39,552 bases of DNA from Sphingobium sp. (GTDB lineage Bacteria; Pseudomonadota; Alphaproteobacteria; Sphingomonadales; Sphingomonadaceae), in contig JAGIAA010000002.1 of NCBI GenBank assembly GCA_017745115.1, positions 135,506 to 175,057 of the forward strand, read 5' to 3'. Under the pieces are notes generated by a model. It had not been told where the DNA came from and did no database searches. It saw nothing but the letters and a program-made list of their open reading frames with translations. Shown piece after piece: positions 8,167 to 16,655 of this stretch (its first letter is position 1; the number at the start of each line of letters is the position of its first letter). The translations under genes and the position numbers were made by a program.

Positions 8167-9491
8167 GTCCTGCTCTCCTCACCCGGCGCTCCCACCGCGC
8201 CGTCCCCCGCATAGCGCAAGACCGATCCCGCCGCCAAGATGCCGATAACCGCCGTAAGCAGCGCCCACCAAGCAGGCCCGGCAAGATCGCCGGTCATGCC
8301 GACATAGGCCGTGATCAGGAACGGCCCGAGGCCGCCGAAAATGGCCCCGACGAGATTGAAGACGAGACCGATACCGCTGGATCGAACACCGGCCGGCAGA
8401 AGGCCGGAAATGACGAGCGGCATCGGGCCGGTCATCACGCCGAGCAGCAGCGCGCAGGCCAGCTCGACAAGCACGAATGCCGCCATGGACGGCGCATGGA
8501 CCAGCCAGACCAGGAGCGGCGGCGCGATCAGCGCATAAGCCAGCGTGGCTATAAGCAGCAGACGTGCAGCTCCCCAGCGGTCCGCCACCCATCCGGCAAG
8601 AAGCACGAACGGCATTTCGGCGAAGGCGCAGAGAATGACCGTCAGCCTGACATCGCGCGGCGGCAGGCCGAGCTGCTGGCTGGCGAAGACCGGCATGAAG
8701 ACAAGGATCAGATACAGCGCGGCGGCGCTGATCACGACGATGCCGGCCATCTGCGCCAGGGCGCCCGCATGTTTGCTCAATATGTCGGCGATGGGCGTGC
8801 GTTGGGCCGCGCCCCGGGCCTGCATCGCAAGGAAGACGGGGGATTCGGCGAGCCGGGCCCGCATGTATAGGCCGAACGGCGCGAGCAAGGCGCCCAGACC
8901 GAAGACGAGGCGCCAGCCCCAGCTTTCCAACGCCTCCGGCGTGAGCATGTCGGCGAGCAGGATGGCCACGCCGGTGGCGAAGCCGATGGTCGCGACCTGC
9001 GCTGCCATCTGCGTGCTGGCAAAGAAGGCGCGACGGCCCGGAGGCGCCAGCTCCACCAGCATCGCGGTCGCGCTGGCGAATTCCCCGCTGGCGGCAAAGC
9101 CCTGCACGAGGCGCGCGGCGAGGACGATCACCGGCGCGGCCATGCCGACGGCGGCGTAGGCCGGCGCGACGGCGATACCGAGCGTGCCGAGGCCCATAAG
9201 CACGGCGATCGACGCCAGCGCGCGGCGGCGCCCGAAGCGATCGGCATAAACGCCCCAGAAGAGCCCACCGATCGGCCGCGCTACATAGGCAGCGCCAAAG
9301 CCCCCGAAGACAAGCAGCGCGCCAGCGAATGCGTCGCCCGCCGGAAAGAAGAGCTTGCCGATAATCGCCGCAAAGGCGGTGTAGGCGATGAAGTCGAACC
9401 CCTCGAGGCAGACGCCGATATTGCATGCGATGACCGTCCGCAGCCGCAGCGCCGCTCCGCTATCGCTCGGTACCCCCTGTTCCAATGCCAC
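8163..9491 (-). CDS. MFS transporter, metabolite:H+ symporter (MHS) type
   Basis: This 442-residue membrane protein shows about twelve hydrophobic segments. The MFS loop 2-3 signature appears as GVYADRFGRRRALASIAVLM (about residues 79-98), preceded by AYVARPIGGLFWG. The start RTVIACNIGVCLEGFDFIAY and the ARLVQGFAASGEFASATAML stretch in helix 4 are typical of the ProP/KgtP/ShiA (MHS) branch, which imports carboxylates, osmolytes or aromatic acids with protons. The GTG start lies 2 bases after the stop of the upstream small membrane protein. The downstream NTF2-like gene overlaps its stop. Substrate unknown. Confidence 0.85.
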   Translation of the reverse strand: MALEQGVPSDSGAALRLRTVIACNIGVCLEGFDFIAYTAFAAIIGKLFFPAGDAFAGALLVFGGFGAAYVARPIGGLFWGVYADRFGRRRALASIAVLMGLGTLGIAVAPAYAAVGMAAPVIVLAARLVQGFAASGEFASATAMLVELAPPGRRAFFASTQMAAQVATIGFATGVAILLADMLTPEALESWGWRLVFGLGALLAPFGLYMRARLAESPVFLAMQARGAAQRTPIADILSKHAGALAQMAGIVVISAAALYLILVFMPVFASQQLGLPPRDVRLTVILCAFAEMPFVLLAGWVADRWGAARLLLIATLAYALIAPPLLVWLVHAPSMAAFVLVELACALLLGVMTGPMPLVISGLLPAGVRSSGIGLVFNLVGAIFGGLGPFLITAYVGMTGDLAGPAWWALLTAVIGILAAGSVLRYAGDGAVGAPGEESRT

Positions 9492-9493
9492 TT

Positions 9494-9895
9494 CTAACCT
9501 CTGGCCCGCTTCCGGATGCCCCGCCGCTTCCGGTGGCCGACCAGCCCGCCGCCCAGCGCCGCCGCCAGGATCTTGAGCAGTCCATTCACAACCTCAAGAA
9601 ATGGATAAGGCGGCTGCACCGCAATCAGGAACGGAAGGTAGATGAGCACCGCGACCAAGCCGACGAAGAAACCGTTCGCGGTGAAATGCGCCTTGGCGTG
9701 GCGCGACACCCAGAGGCCGGCAAGGAACATCACCAGGAAAATCGCAACGCGCGAAGGCAGGAGGTCGCCGCGCACCCAGCCGAGCCAGGCGCCCAACGCG
9801 CTCAACGCATAATCAACGGGGATGAGGAGCGCCTGCGCGATCACCGCCGCGAGGATCACCCAGCCCCAGCGGACCGACGACAGGATTTCAGCCAT
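9494..9895 (-). CDS. Small integral membrane protein, unknown function
   Basis: The 133-residue product has about four hydrophobic segments (residues 10-30, 45-62, 73-92 and 100-120) and a strongly basic tail (GHRKRRGIRKRARG). That points to an inner-membrane protein with a cytoplasmic C-terminus by the positive-inside rule. I do not recognise the family. It is 2 bases upstream of the MFS gene and 79 bases downstream of the bactofilin stop, so it belongs with the transporter and may also receive read-through from the M23/bactofilin operon. Confidence 0.7.
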   Translation of the reverse strand: MAEILSSVRWGWVILAAVIAQALLIPVDYALSALGAWLGWVRGDLLPSRVAIFLVMFLAGLWVSRHAKAHFTANGFFVGLVAVLIYLPFLIAVQPPYPFLEVVNGLLKILAAALGGGLVGHRKRRGIRKRARG

Positions 9896-9974
9896 TGCAC
9901 TCCATTCTTCGACAACGGCCGGACGCTGCCCAAGTTGCGCGGAGATTGCAATGCGGTGGTTGGAGTCGGCGTGT

Positions 9975-10382
9975 TCAGCTTTTCACGAGCTTGAGATCAC
10001 CCTGCGTGCCGGGGTCCTTGTGGGTGAGCTTTCCGTCGACCTGCCCGCCCGCCGCAATAGCGATGGTCTGGTAGGTGACGTCGCCGGAGATGCGTGCGCT
10101 GCCTTCGACGATCAGTTCTTCCGTCGTGATCGAGCCCTCGATCGTACCGGCGATACGCGCGGTCTTGGCGTTCACATGACCCTTGATGCGGCTTTCGGCG
10201 CCTTGCACCAGCGCGGCGCAGATGATGTCGCCCTCGACCCGGCCATCGATATGCAGGTCGACGCGCGCCTCGACATCGCCGCGAATGGTCACATCACTGC
10301 CCAGGATCGAGAAAGGCGTGTGCCTAGCCCCGGTTGCCACGGACGAGGCGTTGCTTTGCGAGCTGCTGGACTTCGAGAACAT
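9975..10382 (-). CDS. Bactofilin
   Basis: This 135-residue cytoskeletal protein has the DUF583 right-handed beta-helix: repeated turns such as ILGSDVTIRGDVEARVDLHIDG, then RIKGHVNAKTARIAGTIEGS and LIVEGSARISGDVTY. Short disordered ends flank it (Ser-rich N-terminus, Lys-rich tail). Bactofilins polymerise without nucleotide at the inner membrane and organise cell-shape enzymes. I start it at MFSKSSSSQSN; the frame continues upstream, but only as a shadow of the preceding gene. The start lies 59 bp inside the M23 peptidase gene, an overlap that argues for coupled translation. Bactofilin-M23 pairs are known in other bacteria (for example Caulobacter BacA/LmdC, Helicobacter CcmA/Csd). Confidence 0.92.
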   Translation of the reverse strand: MFSKSSSSQSNASSVATGARHTPFSILGSDVTIRGDVEARVDLHIDGRVEGDIICAALVQGAESRIKGHVNAKTARIAGTIEGSITTEELIVEGSARISGDVTYQTIAIAAGGQVDGKLTHKDPGTQGDLKLVKS

Positions 10383-11472
10383 CCTGTCGGGCCTCCAAAA
10401 AGCGGCGCGGATTGACCGCATCGCCGCGCACACGCACTTCGAAATGGAGATGGGTACCGGTCGAGCGGCCGGTCGAGCCCATGCGGGCAATCGCCTGGCC
10501 CTGCGCCACCTTGTCTCCAACCCGAGCGCCGAAGCGTGAGAGGTGAGCGTAGCGCGTTAAGATACCATTGCCATGGTCGATCTCGACCACATTGCCGTAG
10601 CCCGGGCGCTGACCGACGAAGCTCACGCGGCCCGAGGCTGCGGCGATGATCGGCTGACCGTAGGTGCCGGGAAAATCGATGCCGGCATGGAAGGCGGCCT
10701 GGCCGTTGAACGGATCGCGGCGGTAGCCGTACGAGCTGGTTTCCATCGGCGCGGCCGTCGGCCGGTCCGACGGAATGGTGGCGAGCGTCGTCTCCATCGC
10801 GTTGAGGCGGCTCAGCAGCGTCGCAAGGTCGCGCAGTTCGGGGTCGCTGGTGATGAGGCCATGGACCGGCACAAAGGGACCGCCCATGCCGCCGCGCACA
10901 TTGGTGAACGCTGCGGGATTGAGCCCGAAACCGCGGATCGCCGCCTCGACCTTGGCGAGACGCTGGCGGGCGGCTGCCGTCAGCCGCGCCTCGAACGCAT
11001 TCTGCTTGGCGCGAAGGTCGAGAAGGCGGGATGCTTCGGGCGAAACGGCGCCGACCTTGCCGGACTTTGCGGGCACCGTGCCACTGCTCTTGGGGGCCGC
11101 GGGGACGTCGCCGAAATAGGCTTTCATGATGTCGTCCGACACCTTTTGCCGCGCTTCGATGTCGCGCGCGATGTCATCGACCGAGCCCTTATAGGCCTGA
11201 ACACGCGCCTGACCGTCGATCACGGCCGCGCGCTCGCGCGCGAGCGAGGCGCGCTCGGCGGAAAGATGCGCCTGGCTCCACAGCATCGATCCGGTCACGA
11301 TTCCCCAACCGCCCAGGAACATGAGGACGAGGCCGGCGACGGCGAGCTGCAGGGGCGTGGAAATGCGCAGGAATTTCACGGTCCCACCCGAGCGCAGATA
11401 AATCTCGCGCTCCGGGGCTAGTGCCACGATCTTCGTCACGGCACTGCGCAGGGAAGTTTTGCTGATTGCCAC
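10324..11472 (-). CDS. M23 family metallopeptidase, membrane anchored
   Basis: The 382-residue product has an N-terminal cytoplasmic part, one transmembrane helix (about residues 40-60), a coiled-coil/linker region (about 65-240) and a C-terminal LytM domain. The zinc ligands are HxxxD (H262-D266 in FHAGIDFPGTYG) and the second His of HLHFE (H341/H343), with the supporting YAH (H310). The active centre is therefore intact, and the protein is a likely peptidoglycan DD- or LD-endopeptidase acting in the periplasm. The start is GTG, giving MAISKTSLRSAV. The downstream bactofilin gene begins inside its last 59 bases. A cluster of GANTC sites lies 61-192 bases upstream of the start. Confidence 0.92.
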   Translation of the reverse strand: MAISKTSLRSAVTKIVALAPEREIYLRSGGTVKFLRISTPLQLAVAGLVLMFLGGWGIVTGSMLWSQAHLSAERASLARERAAVIDGQARVQAYKGSVDDIARDIEARQKVSDDIMKAYFGDVPAAPKSSGTVPAKSGKVGAVSPEASRLLDLRAKQNAFEARLTAAARQRLAKVEAAIRGFGLNPAAFTNVRGGMGGPFVPVHGLITSDPELRDLATLLSRLNAMETTLATIPSDRPTAAPMETSSYGYRRDPFNGQAAFHAGIDFPGTYGQPIIAAASGRVSFVGQRPGYGNVVEIDHGNGILTRYAHLSRFGARVGDKVAQGQAIARMGSTGRSTGTHLHFEVRVRGDAVNPRRFLEARQDVLEVQQLAKQRLVRGNRG

Positions 11473-11532
11473 CCGTTTCGGTCTGCTTGTTACAGATTGT
11501 CGATGGTTGGCGCTATCAGAGCCGTTTCGCGG

Positions 11533-11664
11533 GAGTCGAATCGACTTCCGGGATTCAACGATGAGTCGAAGAGGAGTCGGGACGAGTCGAGTTCCCGTTT
11601 ATGTGCACTGCACCATGTTCGCTCTTGGTTCCAATGCCATGCGAAGCGCCGCTCTCTCTGAGTC
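11533..11664. promoter_or_regulatory. Cluster of seven GANTC (CcrM methylation-type) sites
   Basis: GANTC occurs at 11533, 11538, 11552, 11563, 11574, 11584 and 11660. Four of these (11552-11584) are spaced 11, 11 and 10 bases, as a degenerate tandem repeat GATTCAACGAT / GAGTCGAAGAG / GAGTCGGGAC / GAGTCGAGTT. GANTC is the target of the cell-cycle methyltransferase CcrM in alphaproteobacteria. The cluster sits just upstream of a cell-shape operon. A regulatory role is inferred, not shown. Confidence 0.5.
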
Positions 11665-11761
11665 GCGGAGAGGCGGAAACTGTGAGGCCCTTGCAAGGCC
11701 TAACGTACCAACCGTCGTAGAAGTTCCGCGCCCCTTGCGAAAATTCAGTGATAAGCGGGCG

Positions 11762-11790
11762 TTGCCATGCCGCATGGCCGCCGCTATAGG
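11762..11790 (+). promoter_or_regulatory. Probable promoter of tRNA-Ser(GCU)
   Basis: TTGCCA (11762-11767) and TATAGG (11785-11790) are separated by exactly 17 bases and match the sigma-70 consensus at 4 of 6 positions each. The predicted transcription start near 11797 is about 33 bases before the mature tRNA, a plausible leader length. Confidence 0.45.
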
Positions 11791-11829
11791 CCGGGGTCTC
11801 GCCGCCCGGTCCAGCCTTGGGCGGCACGC

Positions 11830-11921
11830 GGAGACGTGGGTGAGTGGCTGAAACCAGCGGTTTGCTAAACCGTCGTGCCCTTAAGGGGGCACCCCGGGTT
11901 CGAATCCCGGCGTCTCCGCCA
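11830..11921 (+). tRNA. tRNA-Ser (anticodon GCU)
   Basis: The acceptor stem GGAGACG (11830-11836) pairs with CGTCTCC (11911-11917), followed by discriminator G and encoded CCA (11919-11921). The anticodon loop TTGCTAA, with GCT at 11864-11866, is closed by GCGGT/ACCGT. The long variable arm (CGTGCCCTTAAGGGGGCAC) is the mark of a class II serine tRNA. The T arm CCGGGTTCGAATCCCGG is perfect. It decodes AGC and AGU. Total length is 92 bases including CCA. No integrase or attachment-site duplication is seen nearby. Confidence 0.97.
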
Positions 11922-12009
11922 TTATTGATACAAGCCCGAAAAGCCCTGAAAGTCCCCTTGACCGCCGGCCGCGCTCAGATAGCGAGTGCGCAGGCTTGGT
12001 GGACATCGC

Positions 12010-12705
12010 GTGGCTGACTCAACCTCTCTCAATGTGCTCATCGTCGAAGACGATCCCGTACTGGCAAGCCTGCTGACCGAGCAACTTGCAACCTTCGGTC
12101 ATCGCTCGGCGCTGGCGGCCGATGGACGATCCGCTTTGTCCGCGATCACCCGGGATGCCTTTGACGTTGTCGTGCTCGACCGGATGTTACCAGTGCTAAA
12201 CGGCATCGCGGTCCTTGAGCATCTGAGACAAGGTGCTGTCCTGTTGCCGGTGATCATGCTCACCGCGCTGGGCCAGACGGTCGAACGGGTGGAGGGCCTC
12301 GAAGCCGGCGCCGACGACTATGTCGTGAAGCCGGTCGATCCTATCGAACTCAACGCCCGGCTGCGCGCCGTCGTCCGCGCCCGGCGCTATGCTTCGGATT
12401 CGAGCGAGACAATCAGGGTCGGTGACATCCTCATCAGCCCGACCAAACTGCGAGCTTGGCGCAAGGACCGGGATCTCGATCTGCCGAGAACGGAATTCAA
12501 TCTGCTGCTGGAACTAGCCCGCAACGCCGGCTCCGTTCTCACCAGGCCCATGCTGATCGAGCGTGTCTGGCGGTACGATTTCGAGCCGACGACCAACATC
12601 GTCGACGCTTATATCCGGCGGCTGCGCGTCAAGCTGACCCAGTTCGGCGACGACGATCCGATCACCACGCTGCGCGGCTTCGGCTACATGCTGGGAGCGG
12701 ACTGA
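12010..12705 (+). CDS. OmpR/PhoB-family response regulator
   Basis: The 231-residue product has an N-terminal receiver domain (NVLIVEDDPVL with the acidic pair, phospho-acceptor Asp in VVVLDRMLPVLNG, switch Lys in YVVKPVDP). A C-terminal winged helix follows (LDLPRTEFNLLLELARNAGSV ... DAYIRRLRVKL), as in OmpR/PhoB regulators that bind tandem DNA repeats. I prefer the GTG at 12010 (VADSTSLNVLIVEDD), with GGTGGA upstream; an earlier GTG at 11986 would add eight residues. The histidine kinase gene starts 4 bases after its stop, making a classic two-component pair. The target is unknown; the convergent TonB receptor is the obvious candidate. Confidence 0.92.
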   Translation: MADSTSLNVLIVEDDPVLASLLTEQLATFGHRSALAADGRSALSAITRDAFDVVVLDRMLPVLNGIAVLEHLRQGAVLLPVIMLTALGQTVERVEGLEAGADDYVVKPVDPIELNARLRAVVRARRYASDSSETIRVGDILISPTKLRAWRKDRDLDLPRTEFNLLLELARNAGSVLTRPMLIERVWRYDFEPTTNIVDAYIRRLRVKLTQFGDDDPITTLRGFGYMLGAD

Positions 12706-12709
12706 CGAG

Positions 12710-14047
12710 ATGAGGCTGCGCTCACTCCGTGCGCTTACTCTGCTGTTCCTGACACTTTTTCTCGTTGCGACAGTCGGCACCGGTCTGACGACATATCTCG
12801 CGACGTCGGAAATCATGAAGCAGCTGGTCGACAAGCGGATCACGGCGGAAAGCCTTGAGCTGGCGGGCCGCGACGGAAACGTGCCGCCCGCAACCGTTGC
12901 CGACCGCATCGCCGCAGAAACCCGCGATCGCGATTCCGCCGACCTCGGTATGGTGCTTGAAAATGCCTCCGGGAGCCGGATTGCCGGCAATATCAGGCTG
13001 CGCCGATCCTTGCCGCTTGGCTATTCAAGCCTGGGGGAAGATGAGGATATTCCTGGCCTGACGCACGGACGCGCCTATGTTAGGCAGATCGGCGGCGGGC
13101 TGCGCCTGACGGTGATCGGCGAGACCGAGCCGATCGACAATTATTTCTCGGCGCGCAAAAAGGCTTACATTCTCGGCTTCGGCCTGATCGTCTTGATCGT
13201 GATGACCGGCCTTGTCGTGTTCGGGGCGACGGTCTCTCGCCGGATTGGCGATACGCGCCGGATCGTTGATGCGATTATCGACGGCGACTTGCGCCAGCGT
13301 ATCCCGGTGACGGGCACGCGCGACGGCTTCGATCAGCAGGCGGAGGCGTTCAACCGGATGCTGGACCGCATCGTGCAGCTCATGGCCGAAATCCGGAATG
13401 TCACCAACGATATTTCCCATGAACTGCGTACGCCGCTCGCGAGGCTCCGCAACCAGCTCGCCCTGATCCAGTGGCGCGATGAGGCGGAACCCGTGCGGCA
13501 ACCGCTGAGTGACGCCATTGCCCAGGCTGACGATCTGCTCGTCATGTTCGCAGCGATCCTGCGCATCGCCGAGATCGAAAGCGGCGCGCGGCGCGCGGCA
13601 TTCGAACAATTGAGCCTCGGAGCGGTCGTCCGGGAGGTCCACGAACTGCTCGACGGCGTCGCGGGCGAAACGCATCATCATCTCAAACTCGGATCATGTC
13701 CCGATGCAATGCTGACCGGCGACAGACTGCTGCTCACACAGATGGTCATCAATCTGGTCGAGAACGGCATGCGGCACACGCCGGAGGGCTCGACCGTCCA
13801 AATCGATGTGGTCGAAGACCTGGCCGTCATAAGGCTTATCGTGGCCGACAATGGCCCGGGCATTCCGGCCGAGGATCGCGCGCAGGTCATGCGGCGCTTC
13901 GGGCGCCTCGAACGGAGCCGGCGTGGCGAAGGACACGGGCTTGGCCTTCCTCTGGTCGACGCCATCGCCCGGCTGCACGGCGGGTCGCTGCAGCTCGCCG
14001 ACGCAGGACCGGGTCTCAGCGCGACGATCACCCTACCTCGCGCTTGA
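12710..14047 (+). CDS. Sensor histidine kinase of the two-component pair
   Basis: This 445-residue inner-membrane kinase has transmembrane helices at about residues 8-30 and 152-175, enclosing a short periplasmic sensor domain of about 120 residues. A HAMP linker (about 175-228) precedes the dimerisation domain, with the phospho-acceptor H237 in NDISHELRTPLARLRNQ. The ATPase domain shows the N box (LVENGMRHTPEGS), G1 (DNGPGIP) and G2 (GEGHGLGLPLV). All catalytic elements appear intact. It probably phosphorylates the regulator encoded 4 bases upstream. The signal sensed is unknown; the short periplasmic domain resembles no family I can name. Confidence 0.92.
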   Translation: MRLRSLRALTLLFLTLFLVATVGTGLTTYLATSEIMKQLVDKRITAESLELAGRDGNVPPATVADRIAAETRDRDSADLGMVLENASGSRIAGNIRLRRSLPLGYSSLGEDEDIPGLTHGRAYVRQIGGGLRLTVIGETEPIDNYFSARKKAYILGFGLIVLIVMTGLVVFGATVSRRIGDTRRIVDAIIDGDLRQRIPVTGTRDGFDQQAEAFNRMLDRIVQLMAEIRNVTNDISHELRTPLARLRNQLALIQWRDEAEPVRQPLSDAIAQADDLLVMFAAILRIAEIESGARRAAFEQLSLGAVVREVHELLDGVAGETHHHLKLGSCPDAMLTGDRLLLTQMVINLVENGMRHTPEGSTVQIDVVEDLAVIRLIVADNGPGIPAEDRAQVMRRFGRLERSRRGEGHGLGLPLVDAIARLHGGSLQLADAGPGLSATITLPRA

Positions 14048-14053
14048 ACGGCA

Positions 14054-14083
14054 AAGAGCGCGAGCCTTGCGGCCCGCGCTCTT
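14054..14083. terminator. Bidirectional hairpin between the kinase and TonB-receptor genes
   Basis: Arms AAGAGCGCG (14054-14062) and CGCGCTCTT (14075-14083) form a perfect 9-bp stem with a 12-base loop. It starts 6 bases after the kinase stop and 24 bases beyond the end of the convergent receptor gene. T runs are weak on both sides. Confidence 0.65.
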
Positions 14084-14107
14084 CCCACTGGCATGTGCCC
14101 GTTAAGA

Positions 14108-16654
14108 TCAGAACTTCAAGCTGGCATCCACACCCCAGGTCCGCGGCGCATTGAAGTTGCCATAGTCGCCCAGCACGTTGCCGACGCTGCCCACGAACAC
14201 ATTGCCGGCCTGCACTGCCGGCAGGCTGTTGGTGGGGTCGCGGCGATAGACATAGGCATTGTCGAACAGGTTGCGGACCCACATCCCCACCGTCAGCTTC
14301 TGTCCGCTGTCGCCGAGCGGAATGTCGGCAAACGAAACGCGGCTGTTGAAGAGCAGCGAGGAGTCATTGTGCGTCGCGAACTGGTCGAAAGACTGGGTCG
14401 ACTCCGAATAGTTGCCATCCAGGTGGAACCGCAGCCAGGCGCCGCCGATCGGCAGGTCGTAATCGATCGAGCCGCTGGCCGCATTGCGCGGCGTGAACAC
14501 GATATAGAACTTCTGGTTCACGGTCGTGCTGTTGCCCGTTGCGACGCCCGTCGACGTGAATTCCTTATAGGTGACGGGCACTGCAGGAATATCCGTGTAG
14601 GTGTAGGCATAGCTGGCATTCAACGTCAGGCCGCGCACCGGCTTCAGCATGAGTTCGGCTTCGATGCCACGGATCTTGGTGGTACCCGGCGCATTGAAGG
14701 TGACGAGATTGTTGAAGTTGCCGGTTGCGGTGGGCTGGATCGTGCTGAGATCGACCTGGCTGCCTTCGCGGTCCATCATGTAGGCCGCGATATTGAGCCG
14801 GGCCTTGTGATCCCAGAAGTCCGACTTGAGGCCGATTTCGTATGATTTCACGTCTTCCGGGTTGAAGGGCTGGTAGTTTGCGGTGCGCGAGCTGGCGCCG
14901 CCGGCACGGTAACCGGTCGAATATTTGGCATAGGCATGGACAGCGTTGCTGATGTCGTACGCGATCGTCACCATCGGGTTGAAGCGATCCCAGCTCTTGT
15001 CGAGCGGGGCATAGCCGTTTGCGGCGGCAGCGGTAGGATTGGTGTCGTAATTGATGTTGCGCGAGAAGTGCAGGACGCCACGCTTCTTGTCATGCGTGTA
15101 GCGGCCGCCGACGGTCAGATGCAGCGCGTCCGTCGCATTCCAGGTCGCCTGGCCATAAGCGGCATAGCTCTTCGACCAGACTTCCGAGGAACGGTCCTGC
15201 GAACGGCAGCTGGGCTGCGAACCGAAACCCGCCGAACCGGTGCAGGGGTCGAGGGTCACGAAGGAATAACCGCTCGTTTGGCCGGCCGTCGTATAGCCTT
15301 GGATCGCCGTGGAATTCGGCGTTGCAGCGTCATCGCTGACATGTTCGTTGAAATAATAGAGGCCGACCACATAGTCGATCGAGCTCACCGAGCCCACCGC
15401 CTGAAACTCCTGGCTGAATTGGGCCTGGCGCAGGTCTGCAAGGCTGTAGCGGCTGAAGTTGCAGGCGGAGCCGGTGCAGCCCGGTGCCACGACAGGAACG
15501 CGGTGCGCGCCACCCGAATTGTCCCATTGCGTCGCAGTCACGCCGCGCCATGCCGTGATCGAACGCAGTTCGATCTCGGGCGAGAGCTTGAACTTGAAGC
15601 TGTTCGTGAAGCCGTGGGTCTTGTCGACGCTGGGCTGCTGGGGAACGCCGATGTCGGCAGTCGTCATGCGGCTCGTGCCATTGACAACGCCGGGCAGTAG
15701 CGGCTTGATCGTGCCGGTAATGCCGGTGAATGCCGTGCCGGGCAGCGTACATGCCGGCGCGGTCGACTGCGCAACCGTCGCCGATCCGCTTGGGCAGTTG
15801 TTCGGATTATAGTTCAGCAGCTGGCTGTAGAAAGGCGAATTGGCGTCGTAGCCGACGTCATAAGAGAAATCGTCCGTGATCTCCGACGTCGGCTTCCAGC
15901 GAGCGGCGGCACGCAGGCCGCGCCGATCATAAAAATTCCAGCCCGTTTGCCCGGCAAGCGGGTTTTTGGTGGTCGCACCCTGATATTGAACAATACCGTC
16001 GAGCTTGACCGAGATGTTGTGGAACTCGGGCAGGTCGAAATGAGCGTCACCGTTATAGGAGCCATAATTGCCGACACCGCCGGACACGCGGCCGTCAAAC
16101 ACGCCGGTTGGCGCCTTGGCCACGAGACTCAGCGCACCACCTTCGGTATTGCGGCCGAACAATGTGCCTTGGGGGCCCTTGAGCACCTCGACACGCTCCA
16201 GATCGAACAGGCCGGCATTGAGACCATGCTGGCGGCCGAGATAGACGCCGTCGATATAGATGCCGACACCTTGCTCACGCGCGGGCTGGTTGGCGTCGAG
16301 CGGCACGATGCCGCGAATGCCGACGGTGAGCGCGCTCTGGCGTGCCTCGAAGGTCGCGACACGCAGCGACGGCACGGAGCCATCCGCAAGATCGTAGAGG
16401 CTCTCGACGTGGCGGTCCTTCATCTGGATCGCGCCGACGACCGACATTGCGATCGGCGTCTTCTGGAGATCGGTTTCGCGCTTCAGTGCGGTCACGATGA
16501 TAACGCCGCCGCCGTCCGGATCGGGGCTCTCTGCTGCCGCCACGTCGGTGTTGGCACCGGCAACATCGTTCGCGGCGCGCAGCGGCGTTCCGGCGAGAGC
16601 GAGAAGCGCGACTCCGCACAGAAACGGCGCGCGAACGCTATGGATAGACTTCAT
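14108..16654 (-). CDS. TonB-dependent outer-membrane receptor
   Basis: The 848-residue product has a Sec signal peptide (MKSIHSVRAPFLCGVALLAL..., cleavage probably after LRA near residue 27). A TonB-box-like VIIVTALKRE (about 51-60) and a plug domain follow (PSLRVATFEARQSALTVGIRG is split here; then VLKGPQGTLFGRNTEGGALSL). The 22-strand barrel ends in WGVDASLKF, with the C-terminal Phe needed for outer-membrane assembly. Such receptors import substrates too large or scarce for porins, often siderophores, vitamins or glycans. Cysteine pairs in extracellular loops (for example CTGSAC) suggest disulfides. It lies behind the GH130 and SDR genes on the same strand, which points to a glycan or glycoside substrate. 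Its leader carries unusual repeats. Confidence 0.93.
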   Translation of the reverse strand: MKSIHSVRAPFLCGVALLALAGTPLRAANDVAGANTDVAAAESPDPDGGGVIIVTALKRETDLQKTPIAMSVVGAIQMKDRHVESLYDLADGSVPSLRVATFEARQSALTVGIRGIVPLDANQPAREQGVGIYIDGVYLGRQHGLNAGLFDLERVEVLKGPQGTLFGRNTEGGALSLVAKAPTGVFDGRVSGGVGNYGSYNGDAHFDLPEFHNISVKLDGIVQYQGATTKNPLAGQTGWNFYDRRGLRAAARWKPTSEITDDFSYDVGYDANSPFYSQLLNYNPNNCPSGSATVAQSTAPACTLPGTAFTGITGTIKPLLPGVVNGTSRMTTADIGVPQQPSVDKTHGFTNSFKFKLSPEIELRSITAWRGVTATQWDNSGGAHRVPVVAPGCTGSACNFSRYSLADLRQAQFSQEFQAVGSVSSIDYVVGLYYFNEHVSDDAATPNSTAIQGYTTAGQTSGYSFVTLDPCTGSAGFGSQPSCRSQDRSSEVWSKSYAAYGQATWNATDALHLTVGGRYTHDKKRGVLHFSRNINYDTNPTAAAANGYAPLDKSWDRFNPMVTIAYDISNAVHAYAKYSTGYRAGGASSRTANYQPFNPEDVKSYEIGLKSDFWDHKARLNIAAYMMDREGSQVDLSTIQPTATGNFNNLVTFNAPGTTKIRGIEAELMLKPVRGLTLNASYAYTYTDIPAVPVTYKEFTSTGVATGNSTTVNQKFYIVFTPRNAASGSIDYDLPIGGAWLRFHLDGNYSESTQSFDQFATHNDSSLLFNSRVSFADIPLGDSGQKLTVGMWVRNLFDNAYVYRRDPTNSLPAVQAGNVFVGSVGNVLGDYGNFNAPRTWGVDASLKF

Positions 16655-16655
16655 G

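Larger units (their letters stand above)
11473..11829. other. 357-base non-coding region between the M23 gene and tRNA-Ser
   Basis: No convincing gene lies here: the open frame on the plus strand has no recognisable protein features, atypical codons and no ribosome-binding site. The region is less GC-rich than its neighbours. It holds the divergent promoters for the M23/bactofilin operon (-) and tRNA-Ser (+), a phased series of GANTC motifs at 11533-11588 with one more at 11660, and a near-perfect palindrome AGTCGAATCGACT (11534-11546). Confidence 0.7.

Noticed and set aside
11459..11851. 130-residue plus-strand frame ahead of tRNA-Ser
   Set aside because: There is no ribosome-binding site and no protein-like features; it runs through the GANTC cluster and into the tRNA gene.
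11830..11921. tRNA-Ser as an attachment site of an integrated element
   Set aside because: No integrase, no duplicated tRNA end and no change in gene content are seen on either side.
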